Positions 48,499 through 60,123 of a stretch of DNA of 64,000 nucleotides are shown piece by piece. The position numbers were made by a program, and so were the translations under genes. The notes beneath the pieces were generated by a model. It made no database searches and had not been told where the DNA came from. It saw only the letters and a list, made by a program, of their open reading frames with translations. This stretch comes from Oehlia diaphana. Taxonomy: Eukaryota > Glomeromycota > Glomeromycetes > Glomerales > Glomeraceae. The stretch spans positions 1 through 64,000 of the forward strand of contig QZLH01000187.1 of assembly GCA_003833135.1 (NCBI GenBank), given 5' to 3'. The number at the start of each line of letters is the position of its first letter. Position 1 is the stretch's first letter.

Positions 48499-49612
48499 TT
48501 CGTTCCAAAAATCTTGGGAATATTCATCTTGAAAGAACATTTTTCTTTTCTTTTTTCTTTTTTTCATTTATTTTAAATTTAGATTTGCAAAATTATATTT
48601 TTTTTTTCTCTAATCATGTGAACATTTTAGTTAATAAAGACATTATCATTGTTTGTAAATAATTGTTATTTTGTGCCATAAAATGTTTTTGAAATTTATT
48701 TTGTCTCTGTTACATGAAAATATTATTTTCTAATAGAATCATTTTCAAATAAACTATAAAAGTCGTCTAGAATATAAATAACTTCTACCTATACGACCTA
48801 AACGAAGGATTGTTATAATCGTCATGATGTCACTCGAATCACAATACAGTCCTCATCGGCTGCTCGCTCAAGAGAAATCGTTCAGTAATTCCAGGACCAC
48901 AATATATAAAACAATCAGAAATTTTGGTCAAAACCGACAAGAACTCCTGTTAACCAATAAAACCATAATTTGTTAAAAACGAACGATTCAATCAATGAAA
49001 GTTCAAGTATTAATTTATACTTGCCAACATAATCATTCGCTCTTAATTTATCGAGAAGCGCAACATAGTCGTTGAATCTTTTTTGGAACATATTCCGCAT
49101 TTATTATATCATCTATATCATCATGTACTACAGAAGAAATTGAGCTCATAAAAGCATCAGTACCTGAATAAAATCGAGAATTTACTAAATCTATTATAGC
49201 AAACTCAGAACTAAACAAAATTCGTCTGAAATCAATAGGAAGTATTCTATGATGACATTAAATTATCATATACGTAATTTAATGTATATAGTTGAGTTTA
49301 GTAAGTTTCCTTAGGGTTACTCCAAAAAAACCTAAACCTTGCAAAAGAATTTTGTTGTAACTTGTAACACACGAGGAATTATAAGATTGACTTTTTCGGA
49401 TGAAATGTTCATGCTGTATATTTTACAAAGTTATTTGGCTAAGATAGTAACATAAATGTATGACTTTCGCGTTTTTATAAATTTCTTCTTGGGAAGATAA
49501 TATTCAGATTGTAGGAAAAACTACTGGCAGAAATCATTTATCCAATAGAATCAAAATCTGCTAATTCGTTATCCAATTAAAATTAGACACGAAACAAGGT
49601 GTGACAAACTTG
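48499..49612. other. Intergenic region between CPA1 and LHS1
   Basis: CPA1 3' flank, then AT-rich sequence with one gene remnant on the minus strand (48990-49255). Confidence 0.5.
48990..49255 (-). pseudogene. Possible gene remnant, unknown family
   Basis: On the minus strand one frame (about 49255-49088) reads RILFSSEFAIIDLVNSRFYS, then TDAFMSS...DDIDDIINAEYVPKK. At a run of six A it shifts to a second frame reading RFNDYVALLDKLRANDYVGK. Both have protein-like composition, unlike the flanking sequence. I do not recognise the family. It could equally be an exon pair with a junction I cannot place. Confidence 0.35.
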
Positions 49613-49620
49613 TATATAAA
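49613..49620 (+). promoter_or_regulatory. TATA box of LHS1
   Basis: TATATAAA, 40 bases upstream of the LHS1 start codon. Confidence 0.5.
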
Positions 49621-49659
49621 TAACCAGTCAAAATTCTTCTGCATCTTTCAAAAAAAAAA

Positions 49660-52600
49660 ATGAAATACTATTTTTTAGTACTAATTACTTTGATAGCGCT
49701 ATTTGCGCTATCATTGATTGAGGCTGCCGTAATTGCGATTGATTACGGAACTGATTGGTTTAAGGTTGCACTCGTAAAGCCAGGAATACCTCTTGATATA
49801 GTGTTGAATAGGGATTCTAAGCGCAAAACTCAATCAGCTTTGACAATACGTGGTGAAGAAAGAATTTATGGTTCAGATGCCGTTAATCTTGTGAGTGAGA
49901 ATGAAATTGGGTATTTTAACAAAATAATATAATATTTAATCGTGATCATTTATTGTAAGATATTGCAATTTAATCATTGATCCATAGATAATTGAATTGT
50001 TGAATTGATGAATTTAGGGTGCACGGTTTCCACTTAATACTTATTTTAGTATCAAAAAAGTTCTTGGTCGGTTGGTTGATGATCAATCCATAAAAGATTA
50101 TCAGTCAGTTTTTTCAAATAAAATAATACCGGATCCAATTCGAGGAACAGTCGTTTTTCAACATAATGAAACTACTACTTTCACAGCAGAAGAAATTCTT
50201 GCAATGCAATTTTCTCATGCTAAAGAACTGGCCGAAGCAGCTGCACAAGAAGCAATTAAAGATGTTGTAATCACGGTATTTATATTTCAATGTATAATAT
50301 GTTTATAATGTACAGTCATGTATTGTAATCACCGATTTATGTGTATTAGGTGCCTTCATATTATAACCAATTTGAAAGGCAAGCAATTTTGGATGCAGCT
50401 GAACTTGCCGGCCTTCATGTTCTTTCTTTGATTAATGATGTTACGGCTGGTGCGTTTAAAAGTGTCCCTTTTTTATATTTTATAATTTTATGTTGATAAT
50501 TTTTTACTGAATTAAATGAATTAACTAGTTGGATTGAATTATGCGATCTCTCATCATAATTCGTTCACGGAGGAACCACAATATCACGTGTTTTATGATA
50601 TGGGTGCTGGAAGTACTAAGGCGTGCTTGATAAGTTTCAAAACATCCAATGTAAATGACGTAGGACGCTTCAACAAAACAATTATCAACCTTGATGTGTT
50701 ATCAGTCGGTTATGACCGATCTCTTGGTGGTCAAGAATTTGATATTCGCCTCCAAAGACATTTTGCGGAAGAATTTAACAAAAAATTTAGTGGGAAATTG
50801 AAATCATCTATTTTCACGTCGGAACGTGCTATGACAAGACTTTATAAGGAAGCAAATAGAATAAAACAAATCCTTAGTGCCAACACAGATGCTATAGCTT
50901 CGGTTAATATCTTAAAAAGTTTAAAATAATTTGTTTTAATTAATGCTTCAGCGTACGTGATATCTGAATCATATATTAATATTTCAGTTAGAGAATTTAC
51001 ACGAAGAGCATGACTTCCGTCTACCTATAACGAGACGTGATCTCGAAAATATGACAGCTGATCTTAGAAAACGCGTCGGTGGACCTATTAAAGCGGCCTT
51101 GGATAATGCTAAGTTGACCTTAGTAAGTCTTGCATTATAAATTACTTTATACTTTTATTGAAATTTATTTACGCAATTTTTCTACTTTTATAATAGGCTA
51201 GCATTAAGTCTTGCGTATTGGTCGGTGGTGGAATTCGTGTTCCATCAATTCAAGCTGAACTTAAGGAAATTGTTGGAGAGTAAGTTCTTTCGAGGTTCTG
51301 TTTTTATGATTTTTATGAAGTATTTTAATTTTGATCACATGACCGTTCATAGGGAAAAGATTGCTCAGAACGTGAATGGTGATGAAGCTGCTGTGCTTGG
51401 TGCGTGATGTCATTTATGCCATTTATGTCTTTGAATATATATCTGTAATAGTCAATTGTATTAACTGTTCTTTTTTATGTTAGGTGCCGCCTTTAGAGGA
51501 GCTGGATTAAGTCGTCAATTTAAAGTAAAGGAAATCAAAGTTAAAGATATTACTTCTTATCCCATCGAAGTTAATCATTCCTCAGAGCCAAAAGAGTCCG
51601 AAGATGGTAACAACCAAGTTACTTATGGGTTAAATTTTATTTGAAACACATTGGTTTTCTAATGATGCGTTTTTTAGGTATTTCGAAATCTAAAGAATAC
51701 CATACGGTATTGTTTAATCAATTTACTGCGGTTGGAACGCGTAAAATAATGAGTTTCCCACGTACTAGTGATTTCAATTTTTTGTTAAATTACGCTATTC
51801 CAGATGAGGTTACGAAAGATTTTGGGCCCACAAATATTGCAATTACAAAAATTACTGGATTAACTGCTGCCATTAAGCAATTTAATGATGTTGGTGTAGA
51901 ACGCCCTAAAGTTAAAGTTACTCTGCAATTATCTGAATCTGGTATAGTTTCTGCTACAGAAGCAATAGCGACTATAGAACATCAATCTTTCACAGGTGAG
52001 TTTGGGTTGCTTGCTTTAAATTAATAATTTATATGACATGTTAGCTGAAATTAATTTTTTTCCTTGTGGTACAATTTCATATAATAGATAAGTTCAAATC
52101 ATTTTTTGGTGTTAATGGAAACAAGTCAGAAGAGTCAATTAAAGAAGTCCCATTGCCAGATGTTAGTTAAATCAGATTACATCATAACTTCAATTTCTCC
52201 AAATACAAATAATTAATAAAGGAATAAATAATTATATATTAGGAAACAACAAGTTCTTCCGTGAACGTATCGGAACCTACACTGGAAACAAATAAAACTC
52301 AGGCCAATGATACCGAGCCTACACAAAAACAAACTAAAATAGAAACGATAAATCTGAATCTTGAAGTAGAATACGTTGGCATTAAGCCTTTGGGCAAAAA
52401 TGAAAAGGATGAATCAATTAAACGGTAAAGATATCTCCTTTTATAATACCTTTTTTTTTCTTTAATTTTTTTTATTAATTGCGATTTATTATTAGACTAC
52501 GTGCAATGGATAATTCTGATCTCCAACGACGAACTCGCGAAGAAGCGAGAAATAACTTAGAATCTTTTGTTTATCGCGTACGAGATTTCCTTCAAAATGA

Positions 52601-53323
52601 AGAAGTATTACAAGTTAGTACGGAAAGCCAACGCGCTGAGTTATCGTCAAAGTTATCTGAAACATCCGACTGGTTATATGGAGAAGGCGAAGAAGCTCAA
52701 ACTGTAGAATTTAAAACACGTCTCAATAACCTTAAGTTTGTAAAATTTATTTAGCGTATTTGTGGTTTAATAATATCGCAATACTTAAACCTTTATTTCC
52801 TTGATTTAGATTACTTGAGCAACCTATCGCATATAGACGGGAAGAACGCATAAAACTTCCGAATGCAATTTTTAAAATCAAAGCTGTTATCAACAGCACT
52901 CGTGATTTTGTTGATGAGATTAAAACCAACACTACAGCCGAAAATCGATATCATACAGATGAGGAACTTGACAAATTATTAAGTGTATGCGGAAAAGTCG
53001 AAGAATGGCTTAATGAAAAATTGGAGCTGCAAGGAAAAACACCACCTCATGTTAATCCCTCTTTGGTTACTATTGATATTGATAAAAAATTAAATGAAAT
53101 AGAACGCGAATTTTTAATTTTGGTTTCTAAGAAACCACCGAGGAAGCCTAAAATCAGTGCAAAAACAACAGATACCAAAACGACGAAGGTTGATGAGCAA
53201 AGTACTAGTAGTGAAGGCAGTAGTACTACCGAGTTCGTTAGTCAATCTACTGCCACACCAATGGCCGAATCTAAAAAACCAGAGCAATCGACAACAACAA
53301 AAACAAAACACGAAGAATTATAA
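49660..53323 (+). CDS. LHS1: ER Hsp110/GRP170-type chaperone Lhs1
   Basis: Large ER-lumenal Hsp70 relative that acts as nucleotide exchange factor for BiP. Thirteen exons (49660-49890, 50018-50275, 50350-50449, 50529-50902, 50988-51122, 51197-51279, 51353-51399, 51484-51606, 51678-51995, 52088-52161, 52243-52424, 52496-52735, 52810-53323) give 892 aa. Seen: signal peptide (about 1-22), [18 protein letters not shown] (GRP170-type phosphate loop), [73 protein letters not shown], a beta domain, and a long alpha-helical C-terminal part with a Ser/Thr-rich tail. The chain ends KHEEL, an HDEL-like retrieval signal. Confidence 0.95.
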
Positions 53324-53661
53324 AAAAGTTGGCAATTAACTTTTATTCTTGAGCATTATTTATAAACTATTCATATAGAAATTTTTTAACAATTAGAATC
53401 ATCTCATTTTTTTATAAATATTTTTATAATAAATCGTATTTGTCAATTATAAATTTTTTGTTTAATATTTCGTACTGTATAAATAAATTATCGACCTTGA
53501 TCTTGAATCTTAATAATGTGCAGCCACAAACTCTATAGTCTATACTAGTCAGATCGGCAGTTAATGGTGATTGGTTCTAATTTTCATCGCAAATTACATA
53601 ACCGAAAAAATTAAATCATAATAGTTTCTCTCTCTTACATCCATCCATTTGCTGTTTGACA
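53324..53661. other. LHS1-RPS26 spacer
   Basis: 338 bp with LHS1 3' flank and RPS26 promoter. A pyrimidine-rich stretch (TTTCTCTCTCTTACATCC near 53625) precedes the ATG, as is common for ribosomal protein genes. Confidence 0.5.
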
Positions 53662-54340
53662 ATGGTGAGTGCCAGAATGACTGCAAATAAATTAAGAATT
53701 ACGATTGAGTTGTTGCATCTAACTATTCCACATATTATATGAAAATTTACATTATTTCATTTTTTTTTTTTAAAAAAAAAAAAAAAATTTATTTGCCAAG
53801 ACCACAAAGAGAAGAAATCACGGACGTAACAAACATGGGCGTGGTCATGTCAAGCCAGTGCGGTGTTCTAACTGTGCTCGCTGCGTACCTAAGGTATTAT
53901 CATCAATTAACCTTTTATCCTGTCCATTTATATGGATTTTTAATATAATTATTTTAGTATAAGTAATAAATAATAAGAAAAAATTAATATAAAAATAGGA
54001 CAAAGCCATCAAACGTTTTACTGTTCGAAACATGGTAGAAAGTGCTGCAATTCGTGATATCACCGATGCATCAGTTTACCAAGGTATTTTTTAAATTAAT
54101 ATTGAATTCGTTAATAATATAAAGTATGAAAATAACATTGTAAAATTGATTATTTAAGAATATGCCCTCCCAAAATTATATATCAAGCTACATTACTGTG
54201 TATCTTGCGCGATTCACTCTCACGTAGTGAGAGTTAGATCACGTGAAGGTCGTCGTAATCGTGCTCCTCCGCCGAGAGTTCGATATAATAAGGATGGGAA
54301 GAAGATTAACCCTAACGTTCAACAAAAGGCTACTACATAA
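53662..54340 (+). CDS. RPS26: 40S ribosomal protein S26 (eS26)
   Basis: Small-subunit protein at the mRNA exit channel. Exons 53662-53664 (only the ATG), 53801-53893, 53999-54083 and 54159-54340 give 120 aa. Seen: [20 protein letters not shown], the zinc-binding cysteines in [10 protein letters not shown] and [10 protein letters not shown], and [17 protein letters not shown]. The first intron directly follows the ATG, so the second codon comes from exon 2. This is forced by the protein start MTTKRRNHG. Confidence 0.97.
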
Positions 54341-55844
54341 AAATGCAATCGTATCAGCAATTATTTTTTTCCGTAGTATATTATTATTATTACTAGACAT
54401 GTTATTCAAATAATAATAAATAAATCTTTTTAACAAATAAGATATTGATTACCGAGCAAAAATATTACAAAACAAAAAAAAAAATTACACTTTCTGAATG
54501 AAATCGCCTTCTTATCTTTTATCGTGTTAGATAATTTAAATAATCAGGAAATGCATATATATATATATACAGTATATATAATATATTATGTTTATATTTC
54601 TTGAAGACACTGAATAATCTTTAATTGTGTGTTTTTATACCGAAAGACAAATCTGGATTGCATAATGTATGTCCAACTGTTTAAATTTTCTTATCATAAA
54701 ATAATAACATGTTAATGTATGAAAGGTAAGTTAGCAACTTCATTCATTGTAATAGATTTTTTTTACGCGAAAGAGAGGTGGTTTAGTGGAAATTGTAACG
54801 AGTACTGACTATAGTAATAATTTGTTCATGTTCTAATAGCTACACACCCATCTTTATCCTAATAACATCACAATAGTAAAAAGTTAATATAACAAGGTAC
54901 TACAGATTCATGATTTTGTAATGTCTATTTACAACTTATTTTATTTATATTTAGAGGAATTGTGTCACTTTGCGTCATGAAATTGTGTTCAAAATCAATG
55001 TTGAATCTATTCCATTACTAAAATATCGAACAACAATATCAAACAACGAACAAAATACAGTCTAGAATCTTAATAATAATTTTTTGTTTGGATCACAGAA
55101 GATGCAGATGTAAAGAACAAGTTTAACGTTTCGATTTAATGATTTGAAAATAATGGAACAATTTATCTGCGTTGATACCAAATTAGTAATATTAGTAATT
55201 AAAATTGCGAAAGAACGTAAATTCTATTTGGAATTCATATTTGGAATAAGTTTCTTTTTTACAAGAGAATCAAAAAGACTTTGATTGCTCTTCTTTCACT
55301 TTAGTATCTTTCTGATCTGCAAAACAATGCACCGTCTTTTTTAGTGTTGCACAAATTGGATATATCAGATATATAATACCTACCTCGGAAAGTGAACGAT
55401 AAAAAAAGTAACGTGGAAAGTCATCAACTCATTATTCGATTTTTACAATATTTTATTCATTGCAAACGAAGTTTTTGCTATTTGACAACAAAACTTTTTC
55501 AATTAAACGTCAAGAAATTATTATCCCGTTCCTAATAACTAATTTGTTCTTGAATCGGAAATGCTCAGCTGTTGTTATTTCCATTCTCACTTTAAGAGCT
55601 ATCCATTAAAATTATAAAAACCATAATAACCATAATTTTTTGATTTTTTGTTTACCAATGATATCTTACGTATTACCAATACGGGATGATTAAGAATGTG
55701 TGTTTTTTGTCTTTATGGATAAAATTCCCGAAAAATGGGTATGACATATTGCATCATGTGATTTATGGCTCAGTTATAAATATACAAACTTTCAGAATAT
55801 TTTTCTCGAACACTTCGAACACTTCTGAACTGAACACTTCTATA
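54341..55844. other. RPS26-snurportin intergenic region
   Basis: About 1.5 kb, AT-rich, with a short AT run near 54557. One possible orphan exon on the minus strand (55269-55316: DQKDTKVKEEQSKSF and a stop after a GCAG acceptor) has an upstream GTAGGT donor near 55382, but no start codon can be tied to it. A TATAAATA near 55787 may serve snurportin. Confidence 0.45.
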
Positions 55845-57294
55845 ATGGCAAACGAGAAGTGTGAAGATAAACAAGTAAATAATGGAAGCATCACAGCTAA
55901 CAGTCAAAAATCAGCTCTTGAGGTCAAACTATTAACTGAGAAAGTCAAGAAGCCTGCAGCGACAGTTGACGAAGTTACCGAGTTACTTTCGGCTACTTCA
56001 GTTTCTCCTTCAACAGGAGTATTTCGCCAAAAGTCCTTTAAAACTTCACCATTACAATTAAAAGGTAAAGTTGAAACACAAGAAGAACGAAGGAAGCGAG
56101 CATTAGAAGAACAAAAAAAGGTAAACCGACATTTTTATTGTTAATGTGCCATTTAGAATATTTTAACGAATGGCGGTAAACCTTTTTTTTTCATTTTTTT
56201 CTAGAGAAGACGAGATCTTAATACCCACGCGAGAAATTTAGCGTTATTCAAGCCGGAAAATTTTTCATCGGAAGAGGAGCCAGCGTCCGATGATGAATCA
56301 GTAAATAATGATTCCCCAATTGAACTAACCAAACCTCTTAAGCGCAGCTTGGACATAGATCAAGATGAAAGTTTGCTACAAGAATCATCTGTAGTTAAAA
56401 AAGTAAGAATCAAAGGAAAGTTTAGAGAACCTCGTCGCAAGATTAAAGGATCTAATCCATACAGAAATCAAGTAATGCATGCTGAATGGATGCAAGAAAT
56501 ACCATCAGATTTAGAGAAGAATTGGTATGTTGTGTTATGTCCTAAAGGCAAGCGTTGTCTTGTAATATCAGCAAAAGGTAATTATATTGTTTGGAAAAAA
56601 ACATTTTTTTTTAAATCATTAATGTTCAATATTTTATGATTCAAGGTAAAACTGTAAGTCGATTACGTAATGGTAAGATATAAGCATTTCATGTTTTTAT
56701 ATAAATTATTTTATGTAATCAACTATTTTTTATACATATTGAATTCTTTAACAGGAAATGTCATGAATGTTTTCGAGTCTGTCTTACCTGCAGGAGCGAA
56801 TTCATACAAAGGAAACAAAACGACTGATTATTGTATCTTGGACTGCATTTATGATCAAACGACATTTACTTATTATGTATTGGATCTTATGTGCTGGAAA
56901 GGACATCCAATCTACGATTGTGATACTGAATTCAGGTTAGTGCATTTTATTTTTCTCTAATTGCATAATCTTTTTTTACGATCATTATTAATTGTCAACC
57001 TTTTGAAAAATTTTTAGATTTTATTGGCTCAACACAAAGTTTACAGAAATCGAACGTTCAACAGCAAACACTTCAACTTATAAATTCAATCCGCTCAAAG
57101 CTCATTATTGTGATCAAGATAAAATATCATTCTTGATTAAAAATCCTCATTCTTTCGGATATCGACCGGATGGACTGCTATTTTTTAATAAACGTACTCA
57201 ATATGTTCTTGGTGATACTCCATTATGTGGTTGGGTTGGAATCGAAAAAGTTGAAGAAATGTTTGAAGACTTCATCAAACAAAAAAAACAATGA
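55845..57294 (+). CDS. SNUPN: Snurportin-1
   Basis: Import adaptor that binds the trimethylguanosine cap of snRNPs and carries them to importin beta. Exons 55845-56120, 56205-56577, 56646-56672, 56755-56935 and 57018-57294 give 377 aa. Seen: a basic N-terminal importin-beta-binding helix (KVETQEERRKRALEEQKKRR, then RDLNTHARNLA), an acidic linker, and the cap-binding domain with EWMQEIPSDLEKNWYVVLCP, GKRCLVISAKGKT, LPAGANSYKG, TTDYCILDCIY, YYVLDLMCWKGHPIYDCDTE, FRFYWLNTKF and RPDGLLFFNK. The start is the ATG that begins MANEKCED; an upstream in-frame ATG at 55686 lies beyond the TATA-like box. Confidence 0.94.
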
Positions 57295-57832
57295 GAATTT
57301 ACAAGCACAAGAATTATTAAATTGGGCCTTTAGAATTGATATCGACTAGATTTTTTATAAATGTTGTCACGCCAACTTTTCGGTATTCGTTTATCAGCTT
57401 TTGGCGGTCATTGTGAAATATATGAAATGGACCTTTACTTTTCTTTTTTCTCCTTTTGCTCTTTCTTTAAAATTTCTTATTATACACAAAAAATTATTTA
57501 ATGATATTATATTGTATATAAATCTTTTTTTTTTCCTTTTTTTTTTTTTCTAAAAATATATATAGATATATATATATATATATATATATAACAATTATAA
57601 AAAAAGTATATATCAGTTCTATAATCGATTTAAAAAAAAAATTATGATAGTTCCACTATATTGAAAATGAAAGTTCCAAAGTAGTCTATAAAAATATATA
57701 TATACAAAATTATGAAATGATTTTAAATTAATTAATTTTTCAACAATAATAATAATGAAACATTACAATTTATTGATTGTTTTTTTTTTTTTTAAAAAAA
57801 AAAAAAATATATATTAAAAAAAATAGATAATT
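57295..57832. other. Convergent spacer with AT microsatellite
   Basis: 3' flanks of snurportin and the ZIP gene. A TA dinucleotide run lies at 57565-57590, with long T and A tracts around it. Confidence 0.6.
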
Positions 57833-59002
57833 TCAATGACCATGTCCATGTTCAAATTGTAAAAGTAATGGCATAAACATTCCCAAAAGCATGAATGCAA
57901 CATGCGATTTCTTCATCTTAATAATATTGTGACCATTAAAACCATTATCTTTACCATTACCACTTGTAACATCTTGCATTACATGCATAGCGACATATAA
58001 GAAGGTTCCCCCAGAAAAGAGTAATAATACGGCAGTCCACCATTTCATTCCAATTGGATCTATTTCACCACTTCTTTGTAATAAAGAATAAGTGATTATT
58101 GCAGATAAAGGAGCGGCTAAAGAGAAGGTGAGCAAATGTTTACGAATTTGACGACGAGTATATGCTTCACGTAGTAAAATTGTTGAAAGACCAAAGGCGG
58201 CAGGAGCTTTATGTAACATAATAGCTAAAAAAACTATTAATTCAAGAGCAGGTTGACTAGCGGAAGCACCCAACGCGATTCCATCAGCTGCAGCATGTAT
58301 TACAAGTCCAATCGTAGCGGATGCAGGTTTTTTATGTATTGAAGAGGAACCACCCAACATTTCATGATCTTCATCATCACGATCACCGGAATTGGCCAAA
58401 GAACGAAGTTCTGTTAAACTTACAACGTTACCACGTGTATGATTATGACCATGAGATGAATCAATTTGATCAATTACAAACATCATAGCGAAACCAGATA
58501 TTAAAGCGAAACCAATATAATGATGATTCGCACGATCATGATCATGATCATGATCTGAATCATTATCTGAAGGATTATCTGAAGGATTATCAGTTTTCGG
58601 AGAATCGATAGGAGGTTCAATTTCTTGACGTTTATCTTTTAAAATTTCTTCAACTTTGATGGACCTTTTTTGAAAAAAATTTTTAATATTATTATTATAA
58701 GAATATTCATTTCTTAATTTCATATTATTATTCCAAATATTACGTTTATCAAAATTATTATTATTAATTGTTAATAAAGAATTAGAATTGATCACTTTTG
58801 ATGATTCAACACTATATAAAGTTTCAATTCCTTCGGGTATAATTACAATTAAAGATGTTCCAACTAATAGACCAACTCCAAATGCTGATATTGTTCGCAA
58901 TCTGTCTTCAGAAAGGTGAAATGCTAATGGAATACTCCCCGCAAGGAAAGAACCAATAAACATAGTCATTGAAAGAAGAAACAACCATAAAAAGGTCTCC
59001 AT
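57833..59002 (-). CDS. ZIP-family zinc transporter (SLC39A9/Atx2-like)
   Basis: Predicted zinc importer of Golgi or secretory membranes. A single 389-codon exon. Seen: N-terminal membrane segment, AFGVGLLVGTSLIVIIPEGIE (segment 2), a long asparagine-rich loop with a histidine/aspartate run HDHDHDRANHHY, then VIHAAADGIALGASAS (segment 4, with His and Asp metal ligands), IMLHKAPAAFGLS (segment 5, HKxPAAFG), RKHLLTFSLAAPLSAIITY and GTFLYVAMHV. The end is EHGHGH. The HAAADG and HKAPAAFG motifs with RKHLL point to the ZIP9 branch. The lack of introns stands out against the neighbours. Confidence 0.93.
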   Translation of the reverse strand: METFLWLFLLSMTMFIGSFLAGSIPLAFHLSEDRLRTISAFGVGLLVGTSLIVIIPEGIETLYSVESSKVINSNSLLTINNNNFDKRNIWNNNMKLRNEYSYNNNIKNFFQKRSIKVEEILKDKRQEIEPPIDSPKTDNPSDNPSDNDSDHDHDHDRANHHYIGFALISGFAMMFVIDQIDSSHGHNHTRGNVVSLTELRSLANSGDRDDEDHEMLGGSSSIHKKPASATIGLVIHAAADGIALGASASQPALELIVFLAIMLHKAPAAFGLSTILLREAYTRRQIRKHLLTFSLAAPLSAIITYSLLQRSGEIDPIGMKWWTAVLLLFSGGTFLYVAMHVMQDVTSGNGKDNGFNGHNIIKMKKSHVAFMLLGMFMPLLLQFEHGHGH

Positions 59003-59079
59003 TTAATTATTTTTTTGGGGGGTTTTTTAAATTTTAATTATTCAAAAAGTTTTTTTTTTTTTTTCGTGTCTTGTTTTTT

Positions 59080-59120
<41 letters not shown>

Positions 59121-59925
59121 TATAATAAACCAATTTCTTTTTTTTTGAATTAAATAGAACTTTTTTTTTTTTAAAAAAAAAAAAATAAATATATTTATTT
59201 TTTATTAATAAATAAATAAATATATATTAATATATAATATAATTGTTTCATACAAAAAAGAAAAGAAAAACTTTTCTAAACCGAGATCTAACTTTTTTTT
59301 AAAAAAATAAAGGGAAGGTTTTTTTTTTTACAAAAAAAAAAAAAAATTAATAATGAATAATATATAATAATATATCAAATATGAACATTGTGCATAAACA
59401 AATCAAAATTGCAGGAAACTAAACAATGATTGATCATGTGATTACTACAATCTATCTGCTATGTGATTTATGATTTATGTGGTACCTTACCTAACAATCG
59501 TTTGCGCATAATAATCATAATAATATCAAATCTCCAAATATAGTAAAATAGTCGATAGAAAAATGAAAATTTATAATATTTATTAAAGTTGTGCGTATAA
59601 ACAAATGAATTGATTTATAAAAAAAAAAAAGGTAATTTTTTTTAAAAAGAAAAATTTACGAATAATTGAAGAATATACGAAACTAGTACCGCCAATAATA
59701 TAAACGAATATATAAAACAAGAAATATTTTTTTTTTTAATTTACGTTTTCCTGTAAATAATTGTCACTCAATTTGTTATACTATATAAATTAAGTTGACA
59801 ATGATTGTTATCGTATTTTGTCGTTTTTTATTTTACTTTCTTTTTTTTTTTAAAAAAAAATAAATTTAGGTTTTTTTAAGAAGGAGGGAAATGATACATA
59901 CAGTATATGATTGAGGCGTAAAATT
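59003..59925. repeat. Low-complexity spacer with AAT microsatellite
   Basis: Holds an AAT trinucleotide run at about 59081-59121 and several poly-T/poly-A tracts that face each other. No gene seen. Confidence 0.6.
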
Positions 59926-60123
59926 TTAAAAGGGATTAAACGAACCGCCATGAAATAATTGGTCGATAAAACGGTTCGTTTCGATGTCTTGAAGTGATTG
60001 CATCATTTGAATTTGAAGATGAATCCTTCTTTGACGGTTAATGTATCTTTGATGTCTACGGATTAAGACATATACATTATTGTTTGCACGTAAGGAATAA
60101 GGTCTTGGGTTTATTGATGACAT
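59926..60123 (-). CDS. Possible 65-aa protein, unknown
   Basis: An open frame of 65 codons beginning MSSINPRPYSLRANNN, with an arginine/glutamine-rich centre (RRHQRYINRQRRIHLQIQ) and ending FHGGSFNPF. The base composition is clearly less AT-rich than the flanks and codon use looks protein-like, which supports a real gene. No domain or family is recognised. A tandem duplication of about 40 bp (GGGGGAAATTTTTTTATT-like) lies just upstream, at 60136-60210. Confidence 0.5.
   Translation of the reverse strand: MSSINPRPYSLRANNNVYVLIRRHQRYINRQRRIHLQIQMMQSLQDIETNRFIDQLFHGGSFNPF

Noticed and set aside
47985..48567. Frames antisense to and overlapping CPA1 exon 3
   Set aside because: Shadows of the CPA1 coding frame.
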